Shown one piece after another: positions 39,701-46,246 of a stretch of DNA of 46,246 nt. Position numbers and translations under genes: made by a program. The stretch comes from Truepera sp. bin119 (lineage in GTDB: Bacteria > Deinococcota > Deinococci > Deinococcales > Trueperaceae). The notes under the pieces were generated by a model that ran no database searches, was not told the origin of the DNA, and was given only the letters and a program-made list of their open reading frames with translations. The stretch spans positions 1 through 46,246 of the forward strand of contig MPNL01000027.1 of assembly GCA_002239005.1 (NCBI GenBank), in the 5' to 3' direction. Every line of letters begins with the position of its first letter. Position 1 is the stretch's first letter.

Positions 39701-41583
39701 ACATCGAAGCGGTCGTCGTGGGAGCGCAGGGCCCGAAGTACGCTCCAGACGGTAGCGAACCGCTCGTTGTCATCCAGGGCTGCTGCCGGGTCGACCCCAG
39801 CCGGGATTGTGACTGGCAGGACGATGTAGCCGTACTCCTTGCCCTCCGCTTTGCGCATGGTCCGGCCGACCGCCTGGACGATGTCGACATGGGAGTTCCG
39901 TGGGCTCATAAAGAGCACCGCATCGAGCGCCGGTACATCGATCCCTTCAGAGAGACAGCGGGCGTTGGTGAGGATCCGGCAGCTCTCAGCAGCACCCTGC
40001 TTCAACCACTCGATCCGTGCCTTGCGGTCGAGCGCATGATGCTTCCCATCTACATGGCGGAGGTCGCAGCGAAGTGCCTGTGTCTGCTCCTCCTCAGGCA
40101 AACGCTCGATAGCCTGATCGACGATTCTGCTCCAGTGCTGTTCCAAATTCTGCGATGACTTGATGGTGTTGGTAAAGGCGATCGCCCGAGGGAGGTGGGA
40201 ACCGTTGGTCGAATCCCTACGTACTCGCTCCCTAAGCGCATTCCAGCAACCGACGATCTTCGCCGTGTCGGTAAGGTCGATCTCACTATCATGTGATGTC
40301 AGGTGCTGCTGCAGCACCGCATCGACATGCTCTTCGGCAATAGTGAAGATAATGACCTTGTAATCGGAGAGCAGATCCTGCTCGACGGCACGAGAGAAGG
40401 GGAGCCGGTGGAACTCCGGTCCATAGGTCGCCGGATCATCCATCGAGAAGATCTCGACCTTGCGGTCCACCGCCTTCGCCTTGGCACCCTCGGTGTAGAG
40501 CCGGGGGGTGGCGGTCAGATAGAGGCGCTTCTCAGCCCGGATCCGCTCCTGGTCATGGACCAGCACGAAGGGAGAGGTCTTAACGTCGGATTGCTCGATT
40601 CCGGTAGTCCGGTGGGCCTCGTCACACAAGATCAGATTGAAGTCCGGTGCCCCCTCATCCTGAGCCTGTCTCACCAGGTCGAGCGACTGGTAGGTGGAGA
40701 AGACGACCGTCAGCGCCTCCGGCCTCTCTTCCTGAAGAGCCTGAGAGATCTTCTGGGGATCGGTGGTGACCGGTAGCTCCAACTCCTGCAGTGAGGCATC
40801 CTCGTCGGTCCGGCCGGCCCGGGTATCGGAGCAGATCCCGATGTAGCGATGGGGGACCTCCTGCTGGGTCGCCCACTCTCGCATCGACTGCTGGAAGAGC
40901 GAGATCGAGGGGACCAGGTAGAGTACTCGGCCCCCGACCTTGGCAACAGCCTCTGCTATCCGGAGGGCGGTGAAGGTCTTACCCGTCCCACAGGCCATGA
41001 TCAGCTTGCCCCGATCAGACTCCTTGAAGCCGGCGACCACATTATCGAGGGCCTCTTGCTGATGGGGGCGGAGCCTAAAGGGTTCGGCCCGGTAGACCAG
41101 ATCTTCCGGCCTACCAGCGATGAGATCGGGCCAGTTGATCGGACGGCCTGCCAGATCGCCGAACCGGAGCACACTGCAGGCGGGTTGCAGTCCCGCTAAG
41201 GTCTTGCTCGCGTTCGGACCCCAGGAGTCGCCGGTATCGACGATGATCCGGCTGCCGAACGGTTGCCGGGCCGAAGCGGAGATGAACGAGTCGATCTGCC
41301 GCTTCGAGATCACCGTGCCGGGGGCGTAGCACTTGCACTGGATGGCGCAGTAGCCCCCCTCGCGCTCCTCGGCTACCAGGTCGATGCCGGTATCGGTACC
41401 GGAGAGGCCTTGCTGCAGCCCCGCCCACTCCGACCAGAGCCAGACGTTGGCGAAGCGTTCCTGGTAGAGGGGGTCCTGCAGGAAGTAGGCCTTCATCAGC
41501 CGCTCGAAGAGGCGGCCCTGATGGGCCTTGGAGTTGGCGCTGGACCGGATGTGATCCAGGGTGCTCTGGAAGTCGCTGATCAT
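36766..41583 (-). CDS. Type ISP restriction-modification enzyme (LlaGI/LlaBIII-like)
   Basis: 1605 aa, single-chain restriction and methylation enzyme. Domains in order: Mrr-like nuclease (about 1-160) with GTDTGIDLVAEE and CAIQCKCY, giving D...QxK; SF2 translocase (about 165-640) with MACGTGKTFTALR (197), LCDEAHRTTG (320), YLTATPRLY (355) and VGRTMRKAEGKEYGYIV; coupler; gamma-type adenine methyltransferase with ILDPFTGTGTFLVRLLG (about 868) and VIVGNPPWSAG (about 982); target-recognition part to the end. Length matches known type ISP enzymes. ATG 41583 has aggag 7 nt upstream. Near the C-terminus the dispersed GGACTCTTCGGGTC motif occurs within the reading frame (ESVLGDLFGPSESV), without breaking it. 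Confidence 0.95.
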   Translation of the reverse strand: MISDFQSTLDHIRSSANSKAHQGRLFERLMKAYFLQDPLYQERFANVWLWSEWAGLQQGLSGTDTGIDLVAEEREGGYCAIQCKCYAPGTVISKRQIDSFISASARQPFGSRIIVDTGDSWGPNASKTLAGLQPACSVLRFGDLAGRPINWPDLIAGRPEDLVYRAEPFRLRPHQQEALDNVVAGFKESDRGKLIMACGTGKTFTALRIAEAVAKVGGRVLYLVPSISLFQQSMREWATQQEVPHRYIGICSDTRAGRTDEDASLQELELPVTTDPQKISQALQEERPEALTVVFSTYQSLDLVRQAQDEGAPDFNLILCDEAHRTTGIEQSDVKTSPFVLVHDQERIRAEKRLYLTATPRLYTEGAKAKAVDRKVEIFSMDDPATYGPEFHRLPFSRAVEQDLLSDYKVIIFTIAEEHVDAVLQQHLTSHDSEIDLTDTAKIVGCWNALRERVRRDSTNGSHLPRAIAFTNTIKSSQNLEQHWSRIVDQAIERLPEEEQTQALRCDLRHVDGKHHALDRKARIEWLKQGAAESCRILTNARCLSEGIDVPALDAVLFMSPRNSHVDIVQAVGRTMRKAEGKEYGYIVLPVTIPAGVDPAAALDDNERFATVWSVLRALRSHDDRFDVEINQLDLNKNPNGRIIIDPPPNGKVGPLPPLDLPPGAIYAKIVEKCGDRKYWQSWAEDVAEIFPRLISRIEGLLANPANETLREWFDAFLAELQETINDSITRESATRMMAQHILTGPVFGALFEHYDFAAENPVAKRLEALEQDFGEFGLENETRDLEGFYESVRQRARGLDNSDARQRVLTELYERFFITATKKDADRLGIVYTPIEVVDFILASADQVLRQEFGRSLTDEGVHILDPFTGTGTFLVRLLGKVGPSGSELIRDEDVARKFREELHANEIVLLAYYIAAIHIEEAFHGRRGDASSYEPFSGIALTDTFNLHGKRAGLQKIWLPENSDRVERQQKLPIQVIVGNPPWSAGQRSAADDNPNVDYPELEQRVAETYAVRSKATLKNSLYDSYKMAIRWASDRIGEQGVIAFVTNGSWIDGNADSGIRACLAEEFSSVYVLNLRGNARTSGELRRAEGDNAFGQGSRAPVAITILVRNPAATDRRIRYRDIGDYLDREEKLRILGEAGSIAGLDGWLEVKPDQHHDWIGQRDEAFQEFYPLGSQDAKAGKADDAIFGLYSRGLATSRDAYIYNFSRDACAENARKMVADYLGALKELKASRDPNPDVEAISRRHSTNVRWDQALEDNLRRRKTVVYSADNIWSTQYRPFVKQHCYVDYVLVNRKYQLDRIFPATDSENRAICVPGIGSTRPFSALMVDTMPNLHFVAFGQCFPRYRYVESPGGGVLYDNPGVQRFDNISDTALRTFRTHYRDNAITKDDIFDYVYGVLHAPSYRQRFANNFAKELPRVPFAPDFHAFVEAGRDLAALHLGYESCEEYPLEVRVSGQPGPEESVLGDLFGPSESVPPGGDPVLESKPELFRIGTRAMRFKDDPKSPFLEKSVLIINDHIQLCDIPVEAHRYEVNGRTPLGWFIDRYRVTRDKRSGILNDPNGWFADPRDLITAIRRIVYLSVETVRIAAGLPTDIGMPEYR
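37047..37068 (+). repeat. Dispersed repeat B, copy in type ISP gene
   Basis: CCAAGAACGGACTCTTCGGG followed by TC. Read on the coding strand it gives DPKSPFLE. The same 22 bp recur at 37175-37196; related copies are at 45420-45488. Confidence 0.6.
37175..37196 (+). repeat. Dispersed repeat B, second copy in type ISP gene
   Basis: Identical 22 bp to 37047-37068. A shorter relative, acggactcgctgggtcc, lies between them at 37148. Confidence 0.6.
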
Positions 41584-41879
41584 TCGTTAGCTCCTGCAAA
41601 ACCTGTGAAGGCGTTTCGGACTCTTTTGAAGATTTTAACTTGGGAGACTGCCAGCGATTATCAGAAGCGACTCAAGTCATGTCTTGATCTTCAACGCCAT
41701 GGGATTACGACGCTCCTCCAAGAAGTCTATTGTCAGTCGGCATCTCACCATCGAGCGGAGACCCTGGCAAGCAGTGGGTCTGGAGGGTTTCCGGTAGGTC
41801 TTCGGCATTCGTAATGCCACCGCACTTCCTCACACCGCTGCACTGGTTGGCTACCTCGCGTTGCTTGTCGCTCTGGGCA

Positions 41880-42191
41880 TCAGCGAAGATGGGTCTCGGG
41901 AAGTCCTCGCGGTTGAAAGTGCTGCTGGAAGCTGGAAGCGATTGGAATGGTCTCGAAGCCCTCTGAGTGGAGTACTCCCCAAGGACGGATCGCATCGAGA
42001 CAGAGGGCCGAGGCCAAGCCTGTCTTTCCGCCACCTCTTGCAAGTGACAGGCCTGCCCGCATGATACCCGGCTTGAAGGCCCCCCGGAGGAAGCGCCGCT
42101 GATAGGGCAGACACCGGAAGGGTTGGCCCCGTAGGTCGCCGTCTCCTACTGACGCGGCCTCAAGGGAGGCGATTAGGGCCTTAACATTCAC
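41880..42191 (-). pseudogene. Phage terminase large subunit, N-terminal fragment
   Basis: Codes for CLPYQRRFLRGAFKPGIMRA then GLSLARGGGKTGLASALCLD, the N-terminal ATPase part of HK97-type terminases (PxQxxFLRGAF, SxARGxGKT Walker A). The frame degenerates after PIASSFQQ and stops at 41880, leaving about 100 of the usual 500 or so residues. It starts with GTG inside the stop of the 66-aa gene (gtga). Prophage remnant. Confidence 0.75.
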
Positions 42192-42388
42192 TCAAAACGA
42201 TTGGGGTCATTTGGAGAATCTTGACGATTATCTATCCGCCGAAATCCGCGGTCGCGAAGCAGGTCTCGCACCTGTTCGGCGGTCCACTCCCTCGGCAGGC
42301 TGTATATGCGGCTATCTGCCACACATCTCCGGTCGCCATTCGCGTCGACCCTCCATTCAATGCCTTCAAGCCTCACGGTGTAGTCCAT
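42188..42388 (-). CDS. Small protein in prophage remnant
   Basis: 66 aa: MDYTVRLEGIEWRVDANGDR, RIYSLPREWTAEQVRDLLRD and RGFRRIDNR. The RDLLRDRGFR helix near the C-terminus is charged. It is coupled to the terminase fragment by a 4-bp stop/start overlap, so it is a phage gene, likely of the packaging module; function unknown. Confidence 0.5.
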   Translation of the reverse strand: MDYTVRLEGIEWRVDANGDRRCVADSRIYSLPREWTAEQVRDLLRDRGFRRIDNRQDSPNDPNRFE

Positions 42389-42484
42389 CGTTTTGCCTCA
42401 CTCTCCAAGCCCCTCTACGTAGTCCGCCACCCCCGCCCACGCTGCCCGCCCTCTGAGCGCAGACGAGCGGTGCCATACAGGGGT

Positions 42485-42934
42485 TCATGCTGCCTCTGCG
42501 TCAGCAGCTAGCAGACCGGACGTGGTGAGAGCTTCGGTAACGGAGACGCCAGCCCCCACGAGGCGCTGAAAAGCCGAAGCTCGACCTACCAGGTCGTGAG
42601 CGTACAGGCCCGTCATATCGAGGGATACTGGCGTCTCTAGCTTCGCCTCTACAACCCCTGCCAGAGGTTCAGTAGTCGCACTATACCACCGCCTGTACGC
42701 TTCCCGCTGTGCGGTGCCGGCGCTGGCTACGTCCATGAGATCCGGCGGGACGCCACACGCCGCTAGGACAGCGCCGCGCTGTGTTGAGCGCCGTCGGTGG
42801 CTGGCCATAGCCGAATCGAGACCCAGGCAGCAAAGATCGACTCTTCCCAGGTGTTGGTTGCCATGTGGTTCGACGATAGTATGGCTGAGGCTTGCGAAGT
42901 CGGCATAGAACCTGCCGAAAGGGATGCTGGCCAT
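42485..42934 (-). pseudogene. Phage portal protein, C-terminal fragment
   Basis: The residues from TQRGAVLAACGVPPDLMDVA through REAYRRWYSATTEPLAGVVE to MTGLYAHDLVGRASAFQRLV and GAGVSVTEALTTSGLL match the C-terminal region of HK97-like portal proteins (ARxFGVPP..., RxFxxxTxxPL..., LxxxDLxGRAxAFQxLVxGGMxxxEA). The first 45 or so residues of the frame do not fit and the N-terminal domain is missing or shifted. It lies upstream of the terminase fragment, the reverse of the usual terminase-portal order. Confidence 0.65.
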
Positions 42935-43486
42935 GAGCCCCGGCTGAACTCAAGAACGATCACTTCTCGCCTAGCCGCAGGCGGCTGCTTGGAACTAAAG
43001 ACCTGTGTCGGGCCGAGCAGTGATCGTGCCGCTACAGTAGGGATGGGCACGGAACGTCTCGAGTTCAGACTGTGCCCCTACTTGCGATTACGGAGACCTT
43101 GCACTACAAGTACCAGAGGGCTATTTGTGGTTTCGGATCGGCTCCCACGACGAGTACCTGCGCATGATTGCGGCAGCTCTGAATGTCCGATAAGCCAAAT
43201 TTATTGGAAATCGGTTCAGGAGGGCAAGCTGGCCCGAAGATTACCGACCGTAGCACTGGCCGGGATCGCGGTCTTCTCTCTGGCAGCGACCGCCACCGAT
43301 TCTGGACACTCCGGTCCGTCACCACCTTCCGACACGACTACACCGTCTTTGAGTTTGCTGACCAGACCGTTACCGGCGGTGCGCTCCAAGGTGTAAACAC
43401 GATTATCGAGAGCAGCGGCGGCCCCTTCAAAGAATCTTCATAAGCTGCCAGTAGGCTACTAGAATGGATACTGGATCGAGAGCAGA
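42935..43486. other. Gap without a supported gene
   Basis: Likely includes further decayed portal sequence on the minus strand next to 42934, but no piece is clear enough to name. I see no RNA gene or promoter of good quality here. Confidence 0.4.
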
Positions 43487-44254
43487 ATGAACCTGACGAG
43501 AAGAAAACTGATGAAGAAGCTGGGCCTGTTCTGCATCGCAGCATTGACGGGTTCCGGCATTCGGAGCCCCGGTGCGTTCAGCAACCAGACACAGACGCCA
43601 GCGCCGGAAAGCCCTACGCACACTCCACCTACCACTGTGGCAGGCTCTACCGCGTGGCCCATTGACATTGACGACACCCCCGTCTGCGTACTGACCCCAC
43701 AGGCGACCGGGGGACCTTTCTACTTCGACGCGAACCAGGTACGACAGAACATAGTTGAGGACCGCGTCGGAGCACCGCTGCGGATGGCTGTCCGAGTCAT
43801 GAGGGTGGACGATGGCTGCGCGCCCCTAAAGGATGCCTTGGTAGACATATGGCACACCGACGCCGGAGGCGCTTACTCCGGGTATCCCGGCCAGCCCGGC
43901 GGACAGGACACGTCTGGCCGGACCTTCCTTCGCGGGATCCAAGTGACGGACGCAGCTGGCGTCGCCGTGTTCGACACCATCTATCCCGGTTGGTACCCCC
44001 GCCGTACGGTCCATATCCATTTCAAGATCCGCTACAGAAACAATACCTATGTGACCTCCCAATTCTATTTCCCTGACGACTTTACTGATAACGTCTACAG
44101 CCGGCCGCCCTACAGTAACCGGCCCGAGCGCACTACGCGCAACACGAACGACTCCGTGCTGCGAGGAGATCCCGCAGAGAGAAACCTCCTCGCGTCGGTC
44201 ACGGAAGATGGAGCTGGCTACTTCGGCACAATCACCTTCGGGGTAACCGTTTAG
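43487..44254 (+). CDS. Exported intradiol ring-cleavage dioxygenase
   Basis: 255 aa. N-terminus MNLTRRKLMKKLGLFCIAAL is a likely Tat signal (TRRKLM), followed by a Thr/Pro-rich linker to about residue 60. The catalytic domain has CVLTPQATGGPFYFD, LVDIWHTDAGGAYSGY, GRTFLRGIQVTD and YPGWYPRRTVHIHFKI. It shows the Fe(III) ligands Tyr, Tyr, His and His expected of protocatechuate/catechol-type dioxygenases. Secreted members are known in bacteria; the aromatic substrate cannot be told. ATG 43487 has gagag close upstream. It lies between prophage remnants and small genes, outside any catabolic cluster. Confidence 0.9.
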   Translation: MNLTRRKLMKKLGLFCIAALTGSGIRSPGAFSNQTQTPAPESPTHTPPTTVAGSTAWPIDIDDTPVCVLTPQATGGPFYFDANQVRQNIVEDRVGAPLRMAVRVMRVDDGCAPLKDALVDIWHTDAGGAYSGYPGQPGGQDTSGRTFLRGIQVTDAAGVAVFDTIYPGWYPRRTVHIHFKIRYRNNTYVTSQFYFPDDFTDNVYSRPPYSNRPERTTRNTNDSVLRGDPAERNLLASVTEDGAGYFGTITFGVTV

Positions 44255-44635
44255 TGGAGAGTTGTTTCAGGGAAATCTCCCACCGAAGGGTTCGCAATTC
44301 AGATACGGGCTCAACCGCTCAGCCCTTGCCCGGATCAGACATTTGGACCTCATTCTCCAAGCCGTCCGAAGAAAAAGGCTTTGAAACCGACCCTCTGAGA
44401 GCCCCGTTAAGGCCCCTCGAACGTCTCCCAGGTCGCTGACTGGAATGAGCCGGCTCAGCTACCCGCTCTGCAGCTCCTGCACCAGCCCTTGCCATGCCTG
44501 TTCAGAGGCCCCCAGCTCACGGCCCCGATATGCCTACCCCGTAGCCGATTATTATTGGAAATGGGATAGACCCTTGTAGAATGGTCTCAAGCGGTAGCCA
44601 TCACGAGCGAGTATCCACCGTAAGGAGATTGTGAG
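44255..44635. other. Intergenic with repeat C copy 1
   Basis: No gene supported. The 24-bp sequence beginning CTGAGAGCCCCGTTAAGGCC at 44395-44418 recurs at 44818-44841. Confidence 0.5.
44395..44418 (+). repeat. Dispersed repeat C, copy 1
   Basis: 24 bp identical to 44818-44841: CTGAGAGCCCCGTTAAGGCC followed by CCTC. Confidence 0.65.
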
Positions 44636-44821
44636 ATGAGTGTTGCACAGCCTGGGTTTGGAGGAGCAAGAGCCTCCGATATCAGAGACCTTAGGGACCA
44701 AACAGAAGAGAACACAGACCGGATCCTGGCAGAGCTAGGAGCGATACGGGAAGTACTAGAGCGGATCGAGAAACACCTGGAAGCTAGAGAAGGAGTAGCC
44801 CAGAGTATCTCGATGGGCTGA
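44636..44821 (+). CDS. Small coiled-coil protein, unknown
   Basis: 61 aa. After a Gly-rich start (MSVAQPGFGGARASDIRDLR) nearly the whole chain is one heptad-patterned helix: QTEENTDRILAELGAIREVL and ERIEKHLEAREG. aaggag lies 8 nt before ATG 44636, a good Shine-Dalgarno site. Repeat C begins at its stop codon. No family recognised; it may be a phage or accessory adaptor. Confidence 0.55.
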   Translation: MSVAQPGFGGARASDIRDLRDQTEENTDRILAELGAIREVLERIEKHLEAREGVAQSISMG

Positions 44822-44841
44822 GAGCCCCGTTAAGGCCCCTC
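44818..44841 (+). repeat. Dispersed repeat C, copy 2
   Basis: Identical to 44395-44418. The two copies bracket the 61-aa gene and its upstream region (about 400 bp apart). Confidence 0.65.
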
Positions 44842-44917
44842 AGAAGTTTTTATCCATCCTACCGGGGTGAGGCAGGGCTAGTTCGCTTTCCGGGTGGATT
44901 GCCAGGGGGCATAAAAT

Positions 44918-45160
44918 ATGGGCAGACCCACAGTCACAGGACGCATAAACGCAAAAGCGTTAGAGCTGCTCGAGCAGTATCCAGCGGGTCTGCGCTGGAT
45001 AGAACTGCGTAAGCGGATAGAGGCATCAGACCGCGCTTTTCATCCGAAAACGGTTAACGGATGCATCTGGAAGTTGATCGAAAAATATCCTGACAGGGTC
45101 TATAAGCCATCCAAAGGGCTTTTCCGGTTGCTGAAGTATAGATCTGCCGAACCTTGCTGA
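44918..45160 (+). CDS. Small winged-helix-like protein
   Basis: 80 aa. Pattern of a winged helix: NAKALELLEQYPAGLRWIEL, RKRIEASDRAFHPKTVNGCI, WKLIEKYPDRVYKPSKGLFR. The HPKTVNGCIWKL helix would be the recognition helix and VYKPSKGLFRL the wing. Probably a DNA-binding regulator or a fragment of an Mrr/HTH-like protein. ATG 44918 has aggggg 9 nt upstream. Confidence 0.6.
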   Translation: MGRPTVTGRINAKALELLEQYPAGLRWIELRKRIEASDRAFHPKTVNGCIWKLIEKYPDRVYKPSKGLFRLLKYRSAEPC

Positions 45161-45245
45161 CGGTGTGGCGGCAGTTGCAAAAATAGATCCAGGCGCTCGG
45201 CAACTCGAGGCGGGAGTCTCACTACGCTGTGGACAGTACAGTTCT

Positions 45246-45275
45246 TTGACAAATGTATAGAAAGTGTACTATAGA
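45246..45275 (+). promoter_or_regulatory. Strong sigma-70-type promoter
   Basis: TTGACA, 18-nt spacer, TATAGA. TATAGAA occurs twice, at 45256 and 45270. Only short or broken frames follow (21 and 39 codons), so its gene may be lost or it may drive an RNA. Confidence 0.55.
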
Positions 45276-45419
45276 ATGGGAGATGCCAGAAGCCCAACAG
45301 CCGCATCTGGAGGTATGGCAATGCCTTCGAGGCTATCGGGATTGGTGATCAGACCAGCGACCGATCCGCCGCAGATGCAGCGAGCCCGGCCGTGATCGGC
45401 CCGCACATTGCCCGCAGCC

Positions 45420-45488
45420 AAGGACGGACTCTCCGGGTCCGGGTGAACTGCTGACAGTGGGTTCCACAGACCCGGAGAGTCCGTCCTT
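45420..45488. repeat. Perfect 20-bp inverted repeat (repeat B pair)
   Basis: Arms AAGGACGGACTCTCCGGGTC (45420-45439) and its exact complement (45469-45488), 29 bp apart. Each arm is a copy of repeat B. It could form a long hairpin or be a MITE-like unit. No T-run follows. Confidence 0.75.
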
Positions 45489-45814
45489 GAGTCGGACCTT
45501 GGAGGAGCACATGAACGAACTCGCCACCCGTCCCCGCCCAGCTCGAGCTACCGGTAGGCGCCCGCAAGCTCGTTGAGTCCTCGGTAAGTGAGAACACCAC
45601 GCCTATAGCAGCGTCCCGCACCGGTTTATGCCACCGACCTCGAGCAGAGCGGTGCCGGGACCGCTGCCTACCTCACCGACCTGTTCGAGTCCGGCCGCCC
45701 CCTACTCGTCAAGGAAGTGTACTAAACCGCAAGCCAGCGACAGACCTGTGAAGGTGATCCTCCCCGAGGTGCCCTTGGGCCCTGATTGGATTGGAGTGGC
45801 AGAGAGGAGCGAAG

Positions 45815-45985
45815 ATGACCGAAGTAGAGGAGCGGACCGCTACTAAGAGTGACATCGACGAACTGAAGGGCGACATCAACCAACTACGCTCTCAACTGCG
45901 TCGGGGGATTGGTGCCCTGGTTGCTCTCATACTCGTTCTCATCCTGGTCCGGTTCTTCTTCAGTGCGCTCGCGATGCTCCGATGA
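45815..45985 (+). CDS. Small tail-anchored membrane protein
   Basis: 56 aa. The hydrophilic N-terminus MTEVEERTATKSDIDELKGD with a short coiled stretch (INQLRSQLRRGI) is followed by one C-terminal membrane segment, GALVALILVLILVRFFFSAL. aggag lies 6 nt before ATG 45815. Small proteins with a KSDIDELK coil and a tail anchor are common in accessory regions; function unknown. Confidence 0.6.
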   Translation: MTEVEERTATKSDIDELKGDINQLRSQLRRGIGALVALILVLILVRFFFSALAMLR

Positions 45986-46140
45986 TTGCTAACCCCTGAA
46001 CCGCCACCGGCGAGCCTGCCACTGTATCCCGTCTCGCTGTCGCAACTCGCCATGGCATAGTCACGCCGGTTGCCACTCGATTTGCAGATAGAGGAGTAGG
46101 GGATGGTGGGTTTTCATGAACGGAATGAGCGGTTAGGGGC

Positions 46141-46169
46141 TTGACCCCTTAGACGCGTAGCCCTATACT
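46141..46169 (+). promoter_or_regulatory. Promoter before hairpin motif copy 2
   Basis: TTGACC, 17-nt spacer, TATACT. Transcription would start near 46176, just ahead of the hairpin at 46191. Confidence 0.6.
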
Positions 46170-46190
46170 ATCCTTTAGGAGACATTAGCT

Positions 46191-46229
46191 GGAAGCCCGT
46201 AAGTCGGGTTTCCGCCTAATACAACAACC
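46191..46229 (+). other. Hairpin + AATACAACAACC motif, copy 2
   Basis: GGAAGCCCG and CGGGTTTCC form a 9-bp stem (one G-T pair) with loop TAAGT; AATACAACAACC follows 9 nt after CGGG, exactly as at 18140-18179. The window ends soon after, so the full unit cannot be seen. Confidence 0.5.
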
Positions 46230-46246
46230 AGTTCGCCTTATCCGGT

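Larger units (their letters stand above)
45161..45814. other. Gap with promoter, inverted repeat and coding remnants
   Basis: Contains a strong promoter (45246-45275), the inverted repeat 45420-45488 and a short coding-like tail near 45628-45725. The tail reads VYATDLEQSGAGTAAYLTDL then FESGRPLLVKEVY with a stop, which looks like the C-terminal end of a lost gene. No intact gene supported. Confidence 0.45.

Noticed and set aside
45628-45846. 72-codon plus-strand frame
   Set aside because: It is in the wrong frame relative to the more protein-like tail there and runs into the next gene; not supported.

Overview
The window reads as a stretch of a high-GC, menaquinone-using bacterial chromosome, most plausibly Deinococcota (Deinococcus/Truepera-like). 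The support is indirect: MEP-pathway ispG, UbiE/MenG methyltransferase, ScpA, a short GidA-related flavoprotein, and above all a recurring promoter layout in which a TANNNT -10 box sits 6-7 nt before the start codon. That spacing implies leaderless mRNAs, which are common in Deinococcus. This is an inference; no rRNA or tRNA is present to place the organism.

Left host block (1-10.5 kb): an I78-type inhibitor lipoprotein and an exported ankyrin protein; dgt (minus strand) divergent from a HisN-like phosphatase and ispG; an ABC-2 exporter pair followed by a DesK/NarL-type two-component pair, probably one regulatory unit; an exported YceI-like protein; an orphan hicB behind a hicA relic; a small membrane protein.

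Mobile block (10,938-24,848): the main result. A 13,911-bp element has 26-bp imperfect terminal inverted repeats (24/26 matches) and a perfect 8-bp target duplication (TATCCAAA). It has split a brnA antitoxin gene; removing the element and one target copy restores an uninterrupted 90-codon brnA. The element encodes an IS1595-family transposase, whose usual target duplication is also 8 bp. Its cargo is defence-like: an AlbA_2 protein, a Mod/Res type III-like restriction pair with a frameshifted Mod, an HNH-like lipoprotein, an Mrr-type nuclease, several small proteins, and a strongly folded stretch of about 530 nt that looks like a large non-coding RNA. The transposase promoter contains a copy of the terminal-repeat core, suggesting autoregulation.

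Right host block (25-35.2 kb): a decayed brnT, a second ankyrin protein and a second YceI-like protein (inverted paralogues of the left-hand pair), pduO-type adenosyltransferase, pyrD divergent from scpA, a glutaredoxin-like protein, menG and a coupled unknown gene, then a GidA-related gene. Between the last two lies a 2.1-kb insertion with a DUF3800 gene, flanked by a direct duplication of the gene junction.

Right accessory block (35.5-46.2 kb): an orphan taurine/sulfonate-type binding protein, a 1605-aa single-polypeptide type ISP restriction enzyme, prophage remnants (terminase and portal fragments), an exported intradiol dioxygenase, small proteins, and several short dispersed or inverted repeats. 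A strong promoter at the right edge precedes a hairpin motif that also occurs inside the mobile element.
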